A DNA stretch of 64,000 bases, taken from the NCBI GenBank assembly GCA_015501055.1, contig JADNYV010000033.1, positions 186,001-250,000 on the forward strand, read 5' to 3'. Source of the DNA: Mucidula mucida. Lineage: Eukaryota > Basidiomycota > Agaricomycetes > Agaricales > Physalacriaceae. Both the position numbers and the translations under genes were made by a program. The notes beneath the pieces are model-generated. The model was not told where the DNA came from and made no database searches. It worked only from the letters and a program-made list of their open reading frames with translations. The first letter of the stretch is position 1, and every line of letters starts with the position of its first letter. This document shows positions 21,538 to 33,840 of this stretch, piece after piece.

Positions 21538-24500
21538 TCATACAAAAGGACTGGGACTCCGGTCTCGTTCTTTTCGTTCAGCCTCCAAACACTTGATCTC
21601 CGCCTCACCAATGCATCTCCCGAGCGCGAGCGCCAAGGGTATCGGGACCGCATTGCCGATCTGTTTGTATTGCTATATGGCAAAGTAAGTCTGTGGTCGC
21701 AACTGTAACAGAATGCAAAACGAACATCTACCAGGATTCCAGCCTTCTTTTGCGCTACAGAGAGAAACTGATACGAGTCCGGGAAGCCTTGCGCACGGGC
21801 AGCTTCACGAACTGTCAGAATCCGTTTTTGCTATAAGGCGAGTTCAGTGCAGCTCTTGAGCCAAGTCACGATACATACCGAAGGGTGTAGCAAAATGCTT
21901 CCGGAGGAATTGGGCGCAACAGTAGTTATAGCAGTCTTGAAGCTATCGTTCGCATTCAATCGCCCGAATAATACTGACAGAAGAATGCGAGTTAATAGAT
22001 GGCGGGGTCAAGAACTTCTCAGATTTACCGGCGGAACCTTTCTTGGCCCTCTGCTTCTGCAATCGATCAGTAAAGAGGGCTTTGGGTATATCTAAAGACC
22101 TTGGTTAGACCATCGAGTAGTGAAAAAGTCAGTTATATCTACCGCGATAGTCGGCCCCCGCCTTGAGTGGTACATTGACGGTTCTACAACATCCATCAAG
22201 TCAAATCCAACAAACCGAAGCAAAGACGAGAACTCACACTTCTACGACATCCGCTGAGTATGCCCTTGTCTCGTGGTGCGAAACCTTGCTCAAATTAGCC
22301 TCCCGCATCAACTTCTGATATGCTGTCCGAGGAGGAGTACGATACGCCACTAGCTCGTAGCCGACAACACCAATATGTTGTTTCTTCTTAGTAACGGCGC
22401 AAAAGGCGGGTATTCCTTGTTGCCCACGCTCCTCGTCAACGTCTCGACGTGCCGGTGTTCGCGGCAGCTTGTGGTAAGGAGTTTCCCTGTGAAATGAACG
22501 TCAGAGAGGCGCTCTGTGGGAGAACAAACGTTGTACCAATCAAATTCCGGCTGCATAGTTTCTCGTCATTCAGAAATCAGACATAATGATAACCATGAGG
22601 AAGCCTCACCAGATCACCGATCGCGTCGTTGACCGTGACAGGTCTGAGCGGTGCACACAGATTGATGTCCTCTGGGTTTCGAGACCGTGTCACCGGTTCG
22701 ATACGCAAAAAGTCTGACTTGGCTTCAGCCGACTCATCGGTCGGGTTCGCAATGACACCAGGGCAATTATGGCGTGACATGCGGCCAAAGGCGTGCGTCG
22801 GTTCAGGGAACTTGGGCATCGGCACACCTCGTCGCGACCCAATGATAATGACTCTTCGTCGATCTTGAGGTGCACCGTACTGACCAGCCTGTAATACCTT
22901 GAACTGAACTTGGTAGCTGGAGGAAGTAGTCAAAAAATTGTAAGGAAGTGCCAACATCCGGCATACCCAAGAGACATCAGGATTCGGCAGATTAGCTTGG
23001 GAAGACCCATTCGCACACCTCCCTCCAAAGCTTTACCGTGAGATTTTGGGCGCGCCAGAAGTCGGTATGTCAAAAGTCCGGTCACGTTCTCGAGCAGAAA
23101 ATACTTCGGGGCATAGTGCTCAGCATACGACAACATAGTCATTGGCAATGTTGCACGAATATCGTCCGCATTCTGAAATTTGTAAATATGGCATCCCGCT
23201 GAATGCATACGAGGCACTCACGGGACAATGGTTTGCCCGACTGAAAGCCTGACATGGAGGTCCTAGAAATTACTCAGGAGGGAAAATAACAAGAACAGGT
23301 AGTTGCCTACCTCCGGAAAGAATGTCCACTTCGCCTCTTCTCGGCAACGAAGGCAACACTTTCCCATCTAGCAGGGACCGCAACTTTCCCGGGTCGTCTG
23401 TGTGCTCAGAATCGACGGCATGTTTCAGAAGCTTCCCAACATCTTGACAATAGACTTGAGTCTGCGGGTGGTTCGCTCTGCATCAGTGAGCGATGGAAGG
23501 TAATCGATAACATGAGCACCTACTCATATGTCTTCGCAGCGGATGGCATATACTCCACCGCCCATTTCGCGTCAACAAAGTTGGACAAGTTCATCCCTGT
23601 TCCGAGCCCGCCCGCACCTAACACAGATCAGAATAATGCGGCACAAAGAGGGTATTGACTGACCGGCAAAAAGTTCCATCCCTCGTAAAGGTGCTACCGT
23701 CTTTTCCAAAACTTTTCGTTCTTCGAGAGCGTCGATGTGAGACTGCAGACAATCGTCACAGGTTTTGAAATCCTCAACGTCGCCTTGTAGATAGAAATGA
23801 TCTGGACATGATGCTGCCCACGAGGCAAGCTCCTTGTCGGTCATTTCGTTAGCGTTGCGTACGAAGCAATGTCCTTGTATGTTTGTGATCAATACAGATT
23901 TAGTCTTGGATGACAGGCGTAGGTGTCGCTGTGGAGTCAACAGGATGAGAGAGGAAACAATTGAGATTCAGCAGGCAAAAACGCACATCTTGAGCTATAT
24001 AAGCCTCCCGCAACCCAGGACTTACATCTTTATCCTTCCGACGCAAAACCCGAACCTCAACGGTGGCACTGTCATGGTCACCCGAGTCACGTCGAGGGAT
24101 GGCTGTGATTTGCGCAATGTTTAAGAGATCACTCGGTGGATTTTTGAGGTACACCACGTCCTGGGCATGATATTCTTCGCCGAATACCACCATTGTTTTT
24201 CCAGGAATTATGATACTGATGTGACCAAGTGCTTCGCGCTCTTCCTTCAGAGCGCATGCAGTACAAGGGCGATGCGCTGGTACCTGCCGGAGTAAATCTT
24301 GTTCTTCGGCTAAGGTTGGCAGATCAAGGAAAGACTGTTCTGTGGGACAATGGACATATCTCGACAATGATTGAATTGAACGTATCAGAAAAAGGACTGT
24401 TCATACTCACGAGCAAATGAAATCGATGGAAGCAGCCTCGTTGGCAATGGCTTCTTCATCGGCATCGGCATTTGTTTCGGGGTCTTCTGGCTCCTTTGCA

Positions 24501-26546
24501 TCGCAATCGCGAATGTATTCGACATGCACCTTTTGGACTATGGTGGCCAATTTAAGGTCCTCACAGCTTTGCAGAAGGTAGAGTGATTTAGAATGACCAA
24601 GCTGTTGTAGCAAAGTCCGAGAGGAATGGTCAAACCACTGAGCATGGAACATCTTCGATTCATCTTCCTCGAAGAAGTAGCATATCCTACAAAACCTGAT
24701 ACGGAAGGTCGTCAAGTAAGTCTGTGAATATATGCCAAGTTCACACACTGAACTTACCAGTACGTCTTTGCAAGGATGTTTTTCGAAGAACACGGTCGTA
24801 CATCCTTTTCGGGGAATACCACTACAACGTCTCCTGGCTATTCACAATACTTTAGTCATTGGGCAGCACAAAATGGAAACCATATACGTTGTAAACTTCG
24901 CCATCAATAGCCACAGATGCATAATACACTGCATCCGCTGCAGCCACATTGACTCGTGCTCCCCAGACCAGGGATTCCGGATCAGAGAGATGGGCATTGA
25001 CCTTTTGCCGGCCTCTTTTGACTTGATCGTTAATGTCCGGTCCAGAAGAATTCTGCGAGACTTGGAACTTGTGTCGATAGAGAGTTTTACAGATAGTTTG
25101 CACTGTCGGTGTCGCGTAAGGTACATCGTCGGTCTTCTTGGAAGTGGTTGTCTTTTTTATCCTGGATCGAGGGCCGCGTGCAGAACTTGGAGTGTTATCA
25201 TACACCGACTCCATCTCAGAGTCAGAGTCGGCCGGAAAGGCACTTACACCGTACTCTTCCAACAATGGACTCGAAGCCATGTCAAATTCCATGCGCCGAC
25301 ACAAGTCTGGAGCAAGACTGAATATATATTGATACTAGGAGGTTATTGAGAAACAAACAAAAGGGCAAGAAAGGACGCACAGCTAAATCAAGTTCCTCGA
25401 CTTTTAATGGGCGACCAAGAATCCAAGATGAGAAATCATCACCGTCTCCCATCATAGATATGAGATCTCGGAATCCAGCTAGAGTAAGTCGGTTGTCATG
25501 ATAGGCGTGCCAGACCATGAGGTGACACAGTTGTTGATTAATGAAAAATTCCTCAAAGTACCGCGCATAACTGTCTGATGGCCATTCCAGTAGATACCAG
25601 GCAGCCTCGGTGAGAATATATATGCGCCTAGCACAGTGTGAAGTGATATTATTTCCAATGTTGATAACACGTACCGATTGAGACGTTTCTCGTTCGAGTC
25701 CCAGTGGTGGAGATCTATGCGTTTGATGGGGCCTAGCTTCATTCGAATAGGCTCTGTGTCCCCCGCGTCCTCGTCGCTTCCATCAATGTTGTCTTGCGGC
25801 AACTCAATGTCCTCGTCGCTGTCCTCGTCGGACTTTGCTTTCACAAGCCCAGATGCGTGATAGGTTACAGTGGCGTTCTCTATCTGTAACAAGACGTTCA
25901 ACGCGACAAAGTCAAGGTTCTCGTCATAAACGGAAAAGTCCTTCAAAAGGCGGACAGGAACGTCGCCGCCACCGCTGGTTTGGGACTCGCCATCGTCCTC
26001 GAAGATCTCGCCAGGAACCTCGGCGTCCTTTTCTTGGACCTCGAAGTCATCTGGTTCGTAGACGCCAGTGGAAGCTGGATATGCTCATTGAATTGTTACA
26101 AATGAAACTAAAACAGGCCGTACCCTTTAGTTTGCCCTTCCCTTTATAGCGTGAGACTCGGCTGGACATGGACCGAGATGAAGTGGGGGTCTGCGCTGCA
26201 GTTGTTGAAGACGAACGCGGCGCCGATAGCCGGCTGAGACGGCGACGGGTCTGGGGTTCTTAGCATGAGGATACATCCATGACCTGGAATGCAGCACTCA
26301 CACTCATCGTGATGCCCTCCGTCTGCAGTTCGATTAATTATGATAACAAATTTTTACACATTTTGGCACCTTTTTGGACAGAGTTTCCTCAGGATCTTCT
26401 GAAGATATTCGTCTCTTTTTGGCGGGCGAGCGACTGGAGGAGGCATACTGTTCCTGGTCGGGTGAGCTCGGCGGGGAAATGTCCTTTCGTCGTCGCTTAT
26501 ACGGGTTTGGGGGAACAGCGACGTAGGGTATACGAGAACTAGACAT
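21538..26546 (-). CDS. DNMT1: DNA (cytosine-5) methyltransferase of the DNMT1 class
   Basis: A long multi-exon gene from ATG 26546 (MSSSRIPYVAVPPNPYKRRR) to TGA 21538. The order is: a basic nuclear N-terminus; an acidic stretch; a replication-foci (RFTS) domain (LHHWDSNEKRLNR, AYIFSPRLPGIYW, LILGRP-like end); two BAH regions (VYYASVAIDGEVYNVYGFHF; EYHAQDVVYLKNPP); and the catalytic domain. Motif I is GMELFAG then AGGLGTGMNLSN, motif IV GGPPCQAFSR with the catalytic Cys, motif VI LLENVTGLL, motif VIII QYGAPQDRRRVIIIG, motif IX REAARAQGFPD and motif X QIGNAVPIPLALALGRC. All key residues are intact. It should keep up CG methylation at replication forks and transposons. Its start faces MCM7. Confidence 0.9.
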
Positions 26547-26640
26547 GACAGCTGGGGACAGTGCCTAATCCTGGGGGGTCTGGTAGAAGGTAAGAGAGCT
26601 CCCATTCAAACTCCGCCCACGACCCTCTTTCACCACCACC
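26547..26640. promoter_or_regulatory. 94-bp bidirectional promoter between DNMT1 and MCM7
   Basis: Only 94 bp separate the two start codons, so both 5' UTRs and promoters must share or overlap this segment. It holds no clear TATA box. The pyrimidine-rich stretch before the MCM7 ATG (caccaccaccatg) is a normal fungal start context. Confidence 0.75.
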
Positions 26641-29378
26641 ATGTCGCTCATCGTCTACAAGGCCGACGTCGACTACAAAGAGAAGAAAGGTGATCCTTGT
26701 AAACGGCGACGCGTCATAAAGTGTTCACATGAGGCGCAGAGCAAATCAAGCAATTTTTGCAGACTTTTAAAGACGACGGCAAAGATGTCACAACTGGCTT
26801 CGCAGACATCTCTATCGACGACGACAACGATGCTGCAATGTCCGCAACGCGATGTCTCAAGTACATGAAGCAGCTAGTACGCGTTATCTCGCGTTTTGGC
26901 GCTTTGCTGACCGTGTTTACAGCAACGCATAGCAGATCGCGACCAACAAATGCTCGTAATCGACCTGGAAGACGTTCACAAGGTGTGCACCTCGTGCTGC
27001 TGCCATTCACTGTCTCATTTCTCGCGTAGTACGACTATGACATGAGCTCGGATCTTTGCATGAGGATTCGTGCCAATACGCGTCGATATGTTGCTATCTT
27101 CAGCGAAGTGGTGGACGAAATCATGCCCCCTCCAACGAAAGATATCAGCGAATACTCTGAAGTCATCGACGTTATCCTTCGCCAACGAAATGAACGCAAC
27201 GCGCAACTTGACGTTGAACAGGAACATTTTCCAAGCCACTTGCTGCGGAGATAGTGCGTTGCATTCAAGAAAATATCCTTCTCTGCTAATGACGCGTGTA
27301 GCAACCTTTATTTCTGTCCGCTGAAGAGTGATGTTGCGTTTGCCGTACGCGATGTCAAAGGGTCGCAACTTGGTCAATTCCTAACTGTCCGTGGAATAGT
27401 CACACGCGTCTCTGAAGTCAAACCTCTACTCCAAGTCAGTGCCTATACCTGCGATGTCTGTGGTTCCGAGACGTTCGAGGATATCACCAACAAAACGTTC
27501 CAACCCATCGCTGACTGCCAGAATGCCAACGAGTGTGTCAAGAATGGCATTCATGGTTCACTACACATGCAAACCCGAGCATGTCGATTCAGCCCTTTCC
27601 AAGAAGTCAAAATTCAGGAAATGGTGATACTAGCTTTCGCCTTGGTCGCACCGTACTGACTTATGCTTAGGCAGACCAAGTTCCAGTTGGTCATATTCCG
27701 AGGTCAATGACCATCCATGTCCATGGCAACTTGACAAGAATGATGAACCCTGGAGATGTTGTAGACATTGGTGGCATCTTCCTCCCCATTCCTTACACTG
27801 GCTTCCAGGCCATTCGCGCAGGCTTACTGACAGACACCTATCTGGAGGCGCATCATATACATCAGCTCAAGAAGCAGTACCACGACATGGAAACCACTCC
27901 CGAAATGGAACGCACTATCGACGAGCTGAGACGAGACCCCGCACTTTACAACCGATTAGCTCACAGTATCGCTCCCGAAATCTATGGTCACGACGACGTG
28001 AAGAAAGCCCTTTTGCTCCTCCTCGTCGGTGGTTCGACTAAAGAGACGCGGGATGGATTGAAGATCAGAGGGGACCTCAACATTTGCCTGATGGGCGATC
28101 CCGGTGTTGCCAAGTCTCAGCTCCTCAAATTTATTACAAAAGTTGCACCGCGTGGTGTGTATACCACCGGTAAAGGTTCTTCGGGCGTTGGTTTGACTGC
28201 TGCTGTAATGCGCGATCCAGTAACCGATGAAATGGTGTTGGGTACATACAGTTTACCTTTTATTCCTGTTCTGTCGCTCACCTTGTCCACAGAGGGCGGT
28301 GCCTTGGTGCTCGCGGACAACGGTATCTGCTGTATCGATGAATTCGATAAAATGGAGGAAGCTGATAGAACCGCCATTCATGAAGTCATGGAACAGCAGA
28401 CGATATCAATATCCAAGGCTGGCATATCAACTACGTTGAATGCCAGGACTTCCATTCTGGCTGCCGCGAATCCTCTATATGGCCGATACAACACCAAGGT
28501 CTCACCAGTCGAAAATATCAATCTTCCCGCAGCCTTGCTGTCCCGATTCGACCTCCTCTTCTTGATCCTCGATAAGCCGTCCCGCGACGACGACGAAAGG
28601 CTAGCACAACACGTCACATACGTACACATGCATAATCATCATCCAGAGTTGGAGAATGAACCTGTCGAGCCGAACATCATGAGGTGCGCGTCTTTTACTA
28701 CTTGACACTCGTTCTTGACTCATTCTATTCATTAGACATTATATCGCTCGCGCCCGCACAATCCGGCCTACGGTCCCTCCCCAGGTGTCAAAGCATGTCG
28801 TTGACTCCTACGTGCGTCTACGTAAAATGTCAAAGGACGACGAAGCGCAGAACAAGGCCCATTCATACACCTCTGTGCGTACGCTGCTGGGCATCCTTCG
28901 TGTCGCGCAGGCGCTCGCTCGCTTACGGACATCCAACGTCGTGGACCACTCTGACGTTGACGAAGCCCTGCGCTTGATGGAGTGCAGTAAAGCGAGTTTG
29001 TACGACGACGACGATGCTGAACATGAGCCGGATCGGTCTGCTACTAGTCAGATCATACGGGTTATCAAGGCTATGAAGGATAGCGAGGATTCTGGACGAC
29101 CGAGGAAGAAGAGGAGGGGTGTCAAGCGGATGGGCAAGGGTCCGGGTCGCGAGAGGGATTATTCAGATGATGAAGAGGACAATGATGTGTTGAAGATGGT
29201 TGATGTTCGCTCGCGTGTGTTAGCTGCTGGATACACGGAGGTACAGCTGATGGAAGCCATTGACGAGGTACGGTATTGGTTTCGTCTCTAGATTCGTTCA
29301 CTGACCATGGCTTTCCAGTACGAGGATCTTGGGGTCTTGGCTCTTGAAGGAAACAAGACGAGGTTGAGATTTGCATAG
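26641..29378 (+). CDS. MCM7: MCM7, replicative DNA helicase subunit
   Basis: The start is [17 protein letters not shown]-terminal exons include [20 protein letters not shown] and a zinc module ([14 protein letters not shown] ... C). [20 protein letters not shown] is an MCM7 hallmark. The AAA+ domain carries Walker A ([13 protein letters not shown]), Walker B ([15 protein letters not shown]), sensor 1 ([11 protein letters not shown]) and the arginine finger (LLSRFDLLF). An acidic/basic linker and a C-terminal winged-helix-like end (VQLMEAIDE...[12 protein letters not shown]) finish the protein. It works in the MCM2-7 ring at replication forks. The intron at 28242-28292 is 51 nt with no in-frame stop, so a naive translation would add 17 residues between MVL and EGGALVLAD. 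The final small exon ends at tag 29376-29378. Confidence 0.95.
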
Positions 29379-29979
29379 GCGGACATGGTTACGAATATAT
29401 TTAAGTGTGTGATGATGAGTTTTGCTTTGTTTCTCTTGAATTTTTGTTGTCTCTCAATGTATACCCTATATTGTATTGTATAGTGCTGTCCATATCAACC
29501 AGACGGGAATCTGTTATTTATCGGCGGTCGAAGGAGGATCTAGTCTCCTCAAGTTGATTGCAGCATTTTGACTTCAAGTGTTTCCATACAGCACCCATTT
29601 CAGTCGTGTCTGAACTCGTACTCTCCAGGTCCGTCTTCACACTCCCTAAATGTGTACGATTCCGAAACACAACATCGAATGTCCAACTCAGCACGAATGG
29701 CAATCCGCCAAGTGATATATACAAGTACTGCCAGACGACCCGAAAAATCTCGTTTTAACCTCAAATAAACTCAATGCGCGCAGGCGAGGCCAAGGTACGT
29801 TGGTCATCCTTCAATTTCAAGCAGATGTGGGATCAAAAGTCAAAAGTCTATTCAAAAAATGCTCAATCTATGCATTATCCTAAGTATCTCAACACCACCA
29901 AACCAAAGTGCCTACTGATCGGCGTGCACCCAGAAATCGAACAACTGGTCAAATCCGTTACCAATGTACATGGTCACCA
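29379..29979. other. Intergenic 3' of MCM7
   Basis: About 600 bp of AT-richer sequence. The MCM7 3' end lies in the first 130 bp (TTTGTTGTC and tgtattg runs). Nothing else was recognised. Confidence 0.45.
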
Positions 29980-30534
29980 AGCTTGGGCCCAGTCTGAACA
30001 CAGAAACTGTTGTTCACGTTGATGATCTTGCACACAAAGGCCAGCGTAATGGCCCGTGCTGTAGTTGGGCGAGTCGCAGGTGCTACACTCGACGGTCCAC
30101 ATTTGGGAACTAGTACGTGGAAAGATAAGTCGGGCGTTTCCCTGAAAAGAAACAAACAACGCTTACCCAGCGCGCGTAACAAAGTCGAGGAGGCTGCTAG
30201 AAGTGTGGACACGACGGAAGCTTGTTGTTAAAGTCGCTACGTGCTATGATTGAGTACTTACTTCTATATCAAGTTCTAGTAACCGCATAGAGCACAAACC
30301 TGATAGTGTATCCCTGCCCGTCCGAGCGCTCCTCAAAACTGAACTCGGGCTAGTCCGGGTTCGTGATACGGAGGCGGGACACGACCTCCCCGAGCCCACT
30401 CCCTCTGACCGTTGAGGATGAACATTCCCTTGGAGGAGTCGAACGCGGGTTTACACGTTCCCGAGCGAGAAGCAACAGGGCCGGCAGAGACCATGCCGAG
30501 GGCGAGGACGAGCATGGACGACGATGCGAACATT
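29980..30534 (-). pseudogene. Decayed small secreted protein gene (ricin B-like/beta-trefoil type)
   Basis: Reading from 30534 on the minus strand: a clean signal peptide and N-terminus (MFASSSMLVLALGMVSAGP, then SGTCKPAFDSSKG and LNGQREW). The frame then breaks: RLRITNPD runs into TAG and continues as PEFSFEERSDGQGYTIR. Further on, SSQMWTVECSTCDSPNYSTG is followed one frame over by VCKIINVNNSFCVQTG and a stop before the last expected Cys. The order of pieces matches a large Agaricomycete family of about 150-residue secreted proteins (TC near the N-terminus, W-x2-x-C-x2-C in the middle, CVQ-x-G at the end). At least two frame changes and one stop make a functional product unlikely. Confidence 0.6.
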
Positions 30535-31376
30535 AAGTAGAACGGGTGAGTGAAAGGGATCGGTTTTCGAAAAAGTGACCAGGAGGTTAAGCTGAGAAGG
30601 TGAATGAGGCTCCATGGAGATTTTGCGCTCGCTTTCATAGTGGGAGGCGGGCGGTGTTTTGACGAGGACTCGGGCACAGTGGGTGTGAACACAAGGAGGG
30701 ACCTGGACAGCACGGTGGTTTGAACGAGGAGAACGTGCGCCAATCCCCGGATGGTCTTCTGAATGTCTTCGTTACAAGGGGCTTGATCGACATCGCAGAG
30801 GTAAAGCACTCTATGATGATCAGACGATTGTGAAGGTGGACTTACAGGTATCAGTCAGTCTGACACGCGGTCATACCCAAGCTCGCGGACGGCGCTCAAC
30901 GAGCTGAGAAGATAGTTACTTACCTAGCATCAAGGTCTTCCAGTGTTCAGAACGGTCTGTCCGTTCGAAATGTGTACGGACGGCTTTAACGATGGGTGAG
31001 GAGACAGGAAAGGGACTTATGAGGATTCAAAACCCAACAAATCGAAGATACAAGCTTAGCAGTAAAACCCAAAGCACGATTGAACGACGTTCACGCAATC
31101 ATCGTCTTGAATCATCCATGAGAAAGCGATTGGAGAGCGAGTTGCCAAATGTGGCCGGAACTGCTAAACAATTTTCTCGCACCATTTCTAATACCTTGGA
31201 TCCAATTGCCTGAGCTATATACTACATATACCGAGAGATGATAGAGAACTAAACAAACACAGTAAGTAATAGAGATGCATATGAGATGATATGTAAGAGG
31301 GATGGGATGGAGTGGATGGCGTGAATGAATAAACAACTTTCGATACATGAATAAAATGTCCGACGCAAGGTCGCAA
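30535..31376. other. Intergenic, nothing recognised
   Basis: Region between the decayed secreted-protein gene and the 3' end of the AAA ATPase. A small perfect stem (gaacgg-tctgt-ccgttc) lies near 30950. The minus-strand frame running through 30540-30809 has no signature. Confidence 0.4.
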
Positions 31377-33840
31377 TTAATGCCAAACGCCCCAACCAAC
31401 ACTGTTGGGCTTGACACTCGATAATTCGTCTTCTTCGTCGCTGTCACTGTCCGAGGACGACGACTCAGAATCTGACTCAAGAGGCAGAATAGGGTTGGCG
31501 GGCAACGCGGAAGGTAGCAACGGAGGCGAAGGAGGCACGACGACAGAGACGACCTCAACAGGCATCTGCGGTATAGGTTCCGGCGCAGGAGCGGGCACCT
31601 CCAAGACGACGGGCTCAACAACGATAGACTGAGGCTCGGGTACAGGGGCAGGTGCCGGCGCAGGAGCAGCGGGAAGCTCTTTCGGTGCCTCCGCCGCCTT
31701 CTTCGAGGTCTCCTCCTTCGCCTTCTCCTTCTCGGCCTTCTTCTTCTCACCCCTCTTCCGCGTCTTTTCCTCCCTCTGTTTCCTGCCCTCCCGCTCTTCC
31801 TCAACCCACTTCCCAACGCCACGGGCAGCTTCATCTGGATTGCTCTTCCATCGTAAGAGCCAGCCTTGAAGTGCTGCTACACTGAACTCGTCTTCTGGCA
31901 CTCCATCTGCAAAGGTCTTTGCCAGCCTTCCGAGCTCTTTGGCACTCAAAGGTTTCGCAGAGTGCCCGGAGTTGGCTATGGATGGATCCACGGGTGGTGG
32001 CAGATACGCTTGATTAGAGGCGCCAAATGTACTCTCCGACGGAAGAGACGTCGTCGAAGAAGCGGCTGAAGGTGACATAGACCACAAGGTGGACGATCCG
32101 CTGCTCGAGGGTGGCGAGGGCAACTCGATGCCCGCGAGTTCCGATTCATCGAAGTCATTGATAGGTTTCTCTTCCTCCGCGCTTGGGAAGAAGTTGCGGA
32201 AAAGCGCCTCGGCTTGCCACTTGCTCGCATTCTTGAACTCAATCCATACGTCCATCCGACCAGGTCTCGACAGCGCGGGGTCGAGACGCTCCAAATGATT
32301 TGTTGTCGCAAAAAGGAGTCGGCCTTCGGCAGCAGCTACGCCGTCAAGAGCGTTCAACAGGCCACTTAAGCTGAGTGTGTTGACCTCGCTCATGCCATCA
32401 ACACCGCGCTTCCGCCTCCTCGACGTCGATTTCTCTTTCTTTTCCTTTTCTTCCTTCTCTTTAGCAGCTTTCTTCTCGTCCTCGCTATCATCCTCATCAT
32501 CTTCATCTCGACGACCAATACTACGCCTAAAAGCTGCATCCAGATCCTCCAACAAGACGATGCACCGGCTCGGCACGCGGCCCATGAGCGCCATCAGAGT
32601 ACTGTCGCTGATCCAACTGCTGCTCAACGATACGACATATATGTCAAGCATCAGCTCTCCGGCGAGTGCATGAATGAGCGAACTCTTGCCAGAGCCAGGA
32701 ACACCGTGCAAAAGATACCCCCTTCGGAACGGTATGCCTCTGGAAGCGTACCACGTTTCGCTGGCGAGAAAATCGCGTGTATCGCGAAGAAGCATCTCTT
32801 TCACACCGGGGTTGAGGACAATGCTGCTCATGGGACGCTTGTGCCGAGAGTCGGTCCACGACCACGAGCCGTGGGATGCGGCAAAGTAAATTTGGATACG
32901 CGACACGGATTGTGCCTCATAAGCGCGTTTGGCCTCCAGAACGAGTTGCTTAAGGATGAGATTTGAGCGCGCAACGACGCTGAGTGCCTGTTAGCTGACT
33001 GCAAGAACAAAAGGCCACGACTCACCTAATGCTTAGCATCTCACAACCACTGCCGTCACGTTTCCGTCCCCTGCGGATCCTCAACCAGTGACCTCGATAG
33101 TAGATCGTGTGTGTGGTATCAAACGTAGGCTGAAACACTACTCGTGTCTTTGGGCGACCATCCCAGCCTGCAGAAGCATGCGCTCCTGAGCTATGCCCTC
33201 CTAACTCATCATCACTGCCAGCATCCTCGTCATCATCGCCAAATCCCCATCCTGATTCACCGGAACGCGAACTGGTGCGCGTTGTGCCCTCGAACTCTCT
33301 CGCGCGCTGCCACTCTGGCCGACGAGCTAACCAGAGCATGAGCCAGTCATAAGGGTAATCTTCTTCGCTGAAGTGGGCGGTGAGAAAGAATGCTAGAGTG
33401 AAGAATATCAGTAATCTGTACAAAATGAAGGAGATAGAATTGTGAGAGGATTAATATCAAACATGAATGAATCAAATGAAACCATGACCACGAGGAGAAG
33501 ATGTGGACGAGACTCAGGTCCGGGGGAAATCTTCATGTGGAGGCTGCGCTACCCTACGCCACTGACCCTCCTTCCAATCTGAATCGCATTTTGCACCGGA
33601 GACAGCCCGACTACTACTGACGCCGCACCCAATGAACGACCGGAAAGACAGAAAGCCGGAAGGAAGCCATAACAGAAATAGAAAACTTGCGCTGAATGAC
33701 TCACAGTTGACAAAATGCCCCCACGCAGCGCTCGATACTCTTCGTGCAGTTTCGACGGTGCCGCCGAGAACGACGAGCTTCATGCCGTCGACTGCAGACG
33801 ACCCGAGGAGCGGTGTGACAAGTGATTTGAGAGCGTCCAT
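31377..33840 (-). CDS. BCS1-type AAA ATPase with charged insertion and long tail
   Basis: From ATG 33840 (MDALKSLVTPLLGSSAVDG), a long first intron of about 295 nt leads to LLIFFTLAFFLTAHFSEEDY, a membrane helix and the BCS1 N-terminal domain (WLMLWLARRPEWQRARE, YYRGHWLRIRRGRKRDGSG). The AAA core follows: GYLLHGVPGSGKSSLIHALA (Walker A), CIVLLEDLDAAF (Walker B), FATTNHLERLDPALSRPGRM (sensor 1 and arginine fingers). About 45 charged residues (DEDDSEDEKKAAKEKEEKEK and onward) interrupt the core after Walker B. The tail is Glu/Lys-rich, then Pro/Ser-rich. Classical Bcs1 assembles complex III in the inner mitochondrial membrane; this long fungal paralogue group is less studied, so the exact substrate is open. 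Confidence 0.88.

Noticed and set aside
31112..31834. 240-residue Arg-rich frame on the minus strand
   Set aside because: Another frame of the Glu/Lys-rich tail of the BCS1-type gene; the runs of Arg are codon-shift artefacts.
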